Below, piece after piece: positions 60,636-64,000 of a stretch of 64,000 nucleotides of DNA. The notes under the pieces are model-generated. The model was not told where the DNA came from. It searched no databases and saw only the letters and a list, made by a program, of their open reading frames with translations. The stretch comes from Splendidivirga corallicola (GTDB taxonomy: Bacteria > Bacteroidota > Bacteroidia > Cytophagales > Cyclobacteriaceae). Position 1 is the stretch's first letter. Each line of letters starts with the position of its first letter. Position numbers and translations under genes: made by a program. Location: the NCBI GenBank assembly GCA_030442035.1, contig JAUJEA010000001.1, positions 186,001 through 250,000 on the forward strand, in the 5' to 3' direction.

Positions 60636-60836
60636 TCAGATTTTGTAGCAGTAGCTTCTGGAATAGGGCTCGTAGTAAATTTCCTTCCCCTGGTCCTTGA
60701 GCATGTCGATGTAGCGATAGACTTGTCGCTTGGAAACGTTCAGTTTGTGTGCCAGTTCATCCGGTGATCCGGTGGCTTTCATCCTGATCAAACAATCAAT
60801 TCGATCAATTCTTTTTACGATATCATAGTATGCCAT
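60636..60836 (-). CDS. small helix-turn-helix protein
   Basis: A 66-residue protein that is nearly all an HTH_11/DeoR-type domain: VKRIDRIDCLIRMKATGSPD, then LAHKLNVSKRQVYRYIDMLKDQGKEI, ending in the wing YYEPYSRSYCY. No effector domain, so a stand-alone DNA-binding regulator. It lies just upstream of the tail-fibre and RHS genes on the same strand and might control them; this is a guess from position. Confidence 0.75.
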   Translation of the reverse strand: MAYYDIVKRIDRIDCLIRMKATGSPDELAHKLNVSKRQVYRYIDMLKDQGKEIYYEPYSRSYCYKI

Positions 60837-61060
60837 AGCTAGCTTGAGTTAGTGGATTAAACAATTGGTTTAAGACATAGCAGTTGAACTTTTATAATAA
60901 ATACTACTTAAATCTACTTAATCCATAATTTTTATTCAAGCCAAAAAACCTATTATTTTCTCATTATTTAAGGAAAATGTGTTTTAAAAAGCGATATTAC
61001 CTGAAAATCAATAACTTGCATTATTTTAAGCGTCTACCAACAATGAGATTCATTGAAAGA

Positions 61061-61555
61061 TCACTCCTGATCTTCCATTTCGTCCATTGATTTTAAGTTC
61101 TCTGGTATTTCCGGTTCTCGATCTGCTTCGGATACATAGGGGAATATTTCAACGATGGGACTTTCAATAATACTTGGCACTCTGAATGTCACCAGCATAT
61201 TATTTAAGCTCTGATGAATACGATCATAGGCCTCTTGTACATTGGCAGCTGACACCAACATATAATTGGTGATCTTCTTCTCTTTTCCGCTCTCATCATC
61301 CGCCACCGAATAGGTTATTTTGCACTTGTGCCATATATCGGCGTCATCGTAGAAAAAGACATCACTGATGTTACTCTTGCTGATGTTAGACACAATAAAT
61401 TCACCTTGAATTAGCTTACTTAATTCCTCATAAATGCGTGCTTCGGCCTCTGTATAGGACATGGCATCCACAAGGTATGGTTCATTGACATTTTTAACGC
61501 TTCCTTTCTCGTCCTGCTTCTGGTATTTGATTTTACATACGAACCATTCTTTCAT
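61061..61555 (-). CDS. DUF4494 protein
   Basis: A 164-residue soluble protein with the DUF4494 pattern in two related halves: EWFVCKIKYQKQDEKGSVKN / VNEPYLVDAMSYTEAEARIYEEL, and WHKCKITYSVADDESGKEKK / ITNYMLVSAANVQEAYDRIHQ. Function unknown; restricted mostly to Bacteroidota. Divergent from the RNA methyltransferase gene. Confidence 0.85.
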   Translation of the reverse strand: MKEWFVCKIKYQKQDEKGSVKNVNEPYLVDAMSYTEAEARIYEELSKLIQGEFIVSNISKSNISDVFFYDDADIWHKCKITYSVADDESGKEKKITNYMLVSAANVQEAYDRIHQSLNNMLVTFRVPSIIESPIVEIFPYVSEADREPEIPENLKSMDEMEDQE

Positions 61556-61768
61556 AGTTATCAGCTAATTAATTATTGGTTTGCGAATATAGGATATAGC
61601 AATTAATAATGTGTAATGAGTAATTAATAATTGAAGGGATTTCTAATGGAATTTGGTAATGTTAATCACATTTTCGTTGTATCGTTTTAATCACCCTAAA
61701 ACATTTTGTTCCGAAACATTAATTATTTAGTAGGAATTGACAATTTTGCTGCTTAATGCCCAATTTCT

Positions 61769-62923
61769 ATGGATGATAAAAACAAAATAGTAGTTACCTG
61801 TGCCAAAAGAACCAACCACATTGTACTGGAAGAAATGGCTGCACTAGGTTATAAAGGGGAAAGTTCAGGAAACCTTGGGGTGATAACACAGGGTACTATG
61901 AAAGACTGTATGAGGCTGAATATGCATTTAAGAACAGCCAACAGGGTTCTTTACTTAATTAAAGCATTTGAAGCTGTCAAACCACAAGAATTGTATGATC
62001 AAATACATCAGATCCCATGGGAAGATTTTCTTGAGCCAAACGGATATTTTAGCATTAACTCCTGGGTGCATAATGATTATATTAAGGATACACAGTTTGC
62101 CAATCTGAAAGCAAAGGATGCTATTGTGGACCGTATGCAAAAAGTCCATGACATGCGTCCTGATTCGGGACCGGATCGTCATAAAACAGTGATTTTTATG
62201 CATTGGAAAAACAATGCCTGCCAACTTTATTTTGATACATCGGGCCAGACTATCTCCAAACATGGCTATCGCAAGGTGCCTTACAAAGCTCCTTTGATGG
62301 AATCATTAGCTGCTTCAATCATTTTGTCCTCGCAATGGGACAAATTCTCACATTTCATTAACCCTATGTGCGGTAGCGGGACACTGGCTATTGAAGCTGC
62401 ATTGTTAGCCCTGAATCGCGTACCGGGCCAGTACAGGGATAACTTCGGCTTTATGCATATTAAAGGTTATAACCGATCTGATTGGAATCAAATACGGAAA
62501 GAAGCTAATCAAAATGCTAAAAGAAACTTGCCAGGAAGGATTATCGCCAGTGACATTAATGGAGAAGCCATCCGGGTAGCTAAGAGGAATGCTCAAACCG
62601 CCGGAGTTGATCATCTTATAGAGTTCCAGCAATGCGACTTCAAAGAAACCACTGTACCATCAGGTAACGGTGTGATTATATTAAATCCTGAATATGGTGC
62701 CAGAATGGGAGAAGAGAAAGCGCTGGAACAGATCTACACCGATATCGGGGACTTCTTTAAACAGCGCTGTCAGGGAAAAATGGGTTACGTTTTTACAGGC
62801 AATATGAACCTGGCGAAAAAAGTTGGGTTAAGAACCAGGAGGAGAATGGAATTTTACAATGGAAAAATCGATTGCCGGCTGCTGGAATATGAACTTTATG
62901 AAGGTACTAAAAAAGCCAGATAG
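61769..62923 (+). CDS. THUMP-domain class I RNA methyltransferase (RlmL N-terminal type)
   Basis: A 384-residue SAM-dependent methyltransferase of the UPF0020/RlmL family, which makes m2G in 23S rRNA or tRNA. N-terminal ferredoxin-like and THUMP region: KIVVTCAKRTNHIVLEEMAALG, WEDFLEPNGYFSINSW. The Rossmann domain has FINPMCGSGTLAIEAALLAL (motif I) and IIASDINGEAIRVAKRNAQ. The catalytic motif reads LNPEYGARMGEE where NPPY is usual elsewhere. The stop codon is embedded in the terminator stem-loop. Confidence 0.88.
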   Translation: MDDKNKIVVTCAKRTNHIVLEEMAALGYKGESSGNLGVITQGTMKDCMRLNMHLRTANRVLYLIKAFEAVKPQELYDQIHQIPWEDFLEPNGYFSINSWVHNDYIKDTQFANLKAKDAIVDRMQKVHDMRPDSGPDRHKTVIFMHWKNNACQLYFDTSGQTISKHGYRKVPYKAPLMESLAASIILSSQWDKFSHFINPMCGSGTLAIEAALLALNRVPGQYRDNFGFMHIKGYNRSDWNQIRKEANQNAKRNLPGRIIASDINGEAIRVAKRNAQTAGVDHLIEFQQCDFKETTVPSGNGVIILNPEYGARMGEEKALEQIYTDIGDFFKQRCQGKMGYVFTGNMNLAKKVGLRTRRRMEFYNGKIDCRLLEYELYEGTKKAR

Positions 62924-62931
62924 GCTTTTTA
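62909..62931 (+). terminator. terminator overlapping the methyltransferase stop codon
   Basis: AAAAAAGCC (62909-62917) and GGCTTTTT (62923-62930) enclose AGATA; the TAG stop at 62921-62923 lies in the loop and stem edge. The following 290 bases to the next gene hold only low-complexity TTTTGAGTTTTAAATTTTGA words and a GCAACCTGGAACTTGCAACC near-duplication. Confidence 0.7.
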
Positions 62932-63223
62932 AATTTTGAGTTTTAAATTTTGAATGGTGAATTGTTTTGTGAATGTAGAATTACGAAATACCAAGGTGAC
63001 CCATTTTTTTTTGCAACCTGGAACTTGCAACCTGCCACTTGAAACCCTCAAACTAACCCGTTTCATACATGGATCACTTTTAACTTGAAATCCTTGGGTT
63101 TTGTTGAAGGAATTGATGTAAATTGAATGATAGGAAACCATTAAAAAACTATGTAGTTAACAGAACTCTGTATGTTAAAATGGATGTTAATGGGTAAAAC
63201 ACTTTTTATTCTAAGGTAGAGGC

Positions 63224-64000
63224 ATGTTCGAAAAGCTCTTTTATTCATTTCCGGTTCAACTTCTTATTAATCATATTAAAAAGAATCATGCGCTTTTGTT
63301 GTGCTGGATAATTCTATTTGCCGTAGTTACAGGCAATTTTGGTAGAATTCTGGGCATTCCCTACCTCTTCCTGGATCCGGAATATATGAACAAAACCGGT
63401 TTCTGGAGTTTTTTTATTGTTGGTATTACAGTGGGGGGTTTTGTCATGGCTTTTCACATTACCAGCTATATCATCGATGGGGACAAATTTCGTTTCCTGG
63501 GAGCCCTTACCAGGCCATTCACAAAATTCTGTATCAACAACAGCATTATTCCCCTGGCTTTCATGATTACTTATATCATATCTATTGTCAGGTTCCAAAT
63601 AGATAACGAGTACGGCAGCACTGTAAAAATATTTGTGGAGCTATCAGGTTTCATCACCGGTTTTTCCTGTATGATCATCTTTCTGTTCACTTATTTCTGG
63701 ACGACCAACAAAGATATTTTCAAAATATTAGCTTCTAACGTTGAAAAAAAATTGAAACGGGTAAAAGCAACCCGTATTCAACTAATGAAGAAATATCAGA
63801 CAGAAAGGAAAAATGTCATCAGGGTTGATAACTATATTAATCTGTCCCTCAGGTTTAAATTCAGAATCAGAAATGTAAGTAAAAAGGTTCATCAATTCGA
63901 CAAAGAGGCGGTTCTGAAAGTCTTTGACCAAAACCATCTTAATTCCGTTGTCATTGAAGTATTTATCATATTCGTGATCCTTGGAATCGGCCTGTTTCGG
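63224..64000 (+). CDS. multipass membrane protein of unknown function, 5' part
   Basis: An open frame of 259 codons from ATG at 63224 (MFEKLFYSFPVQLLINHIKK) to the window edge without a stop. At least four hydrophobic segments are seen (LLCWIILFAVVTGNFG, FFIVGITVGGFVMAFHITSY, IIPLAFMITYIISIV, FVELSGFITGFSCMIIFLFTYFW), then a basic region with KKLKRVKATRIQLMKKYQ, and a further hydrophobic stretch at the edge. I recall similar N-termini in large unnamed membrane proteins of Bacteroidota but cannot name the product. Confidence 0.75.
   Translation, partial: MFEKLFYSFPVQLLINHIKKNHALLLCWIILFAVVTGNFGRILGIPYLFLDPEYMNKTGFWSFFIVGITVGGFVMAFHITSYIIDGDKFRFLGALTRPFTKFCINNSIIPLAFMITYIISIVRFQIDNEYGSTVKIFVELSGFITGFSCMIIFLFTYFWTTNKDIFKILASNVEKKLKRVKATRIQLMKKYQTERKNVIRVDNYINLSLRFKFRIRNVSKKVHQFDKEAVLKVFDQNHLNSVVIEVFIIFVILGIGLFR

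Overview
The window is a chromosomal piece of a Bacteroidota bacterium, most likely a marine or soil member of the Cytophagales. This lineage call is an inference. It rests on a SusC/SusD pair with an ECF sigma factor and a FecR anti-sigma factor, on families largely confined to this phylum (DUF4494, DUF3667, DUF6090, DUF4197, SiaC/DUF1987), on the prs-rplY-pth order, and on TAnnTTTG-type -7 promoter boxes. No rRNA, CRISPR array, transposase or integrase was seen. There is one tRNA (Gln, anticodon TTG).

Layout. 1-11.9 kb is mostly core genome: the 3' part of purL, a SiaC-like protein, a membrane glycosyltransferase, tRNA-Gln, prs, rplY, pth, a DUF4197 lipoprotein, cinA, a 2-oxoacid dehydrogenase E2 subunit, a 2H phosphoesterase and a methyltransferase. 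12.0-15.0 kb is a tightly overlapping biotin operon, bioF-bioD-bioA, on the minus strand. It is divergent from an LpxR-type lipid A deacylase, which is followed by a small outer-membrane barrel and a large Ig-like repeat protein. 19.5-29.2 kb is a minus-strand nutrient-uptake locus: ECF sigma, FecR, SusC with a signalling STN domain, SusD, an exported metallo-beta-lactamase-fold hydrolase and an alkaline phosphatase lipoprotein. Together they suggest regulated scavenging of phosphate-bearing polymers. 29.8-43.9 kb holds two paralogous PAS proteins that end after the histidine box, an AraC regulator, an exported cysteine hydrolase, an S9 peptidase fused to a sulfatase-modifying-factor-like domain, a metzincin/HEAT lipoprotein, a DUF1080 protein, a PLP trans-sulfuration enzyme, an ABC ATPase and membrane proteins. 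Many convergent ends carry long hairpins.

The most interesting part is 46.5-57.6 kb. A 2463-residue exported RHS protein ends in a CHAP-type peptidoglycan amidase domain and abuts an exported putative immunity protein with no intervening base. Downstream, in the same orientation, lies an array of small unrelated genes. Four copies of an exactly 171-bp repeat (A-D), each with a hairpin near both ends, separate these units, and degraded copies lie further along. Between each full repeat and the next small gene is a short open frame whose stop codon sits at or within 4 bases of that gene's start. I read these as 3' ends of lost toxin tips followed by their immunity genes, forming a stored array of orphan immunity cassettes. 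Two tail-fibre-like proteins with a nearly identical C-terminal module lie upstream of the RHS gene on the same strand.

60.6-64.0 kb holds a tiny helix-turn-helix protein, a DUF4494 protein, a THUMP/RlmL-type RNA methyltransferase and the 5' part of a membrane protein that leaves the window. All product names come from reading motifs; no database search was run.
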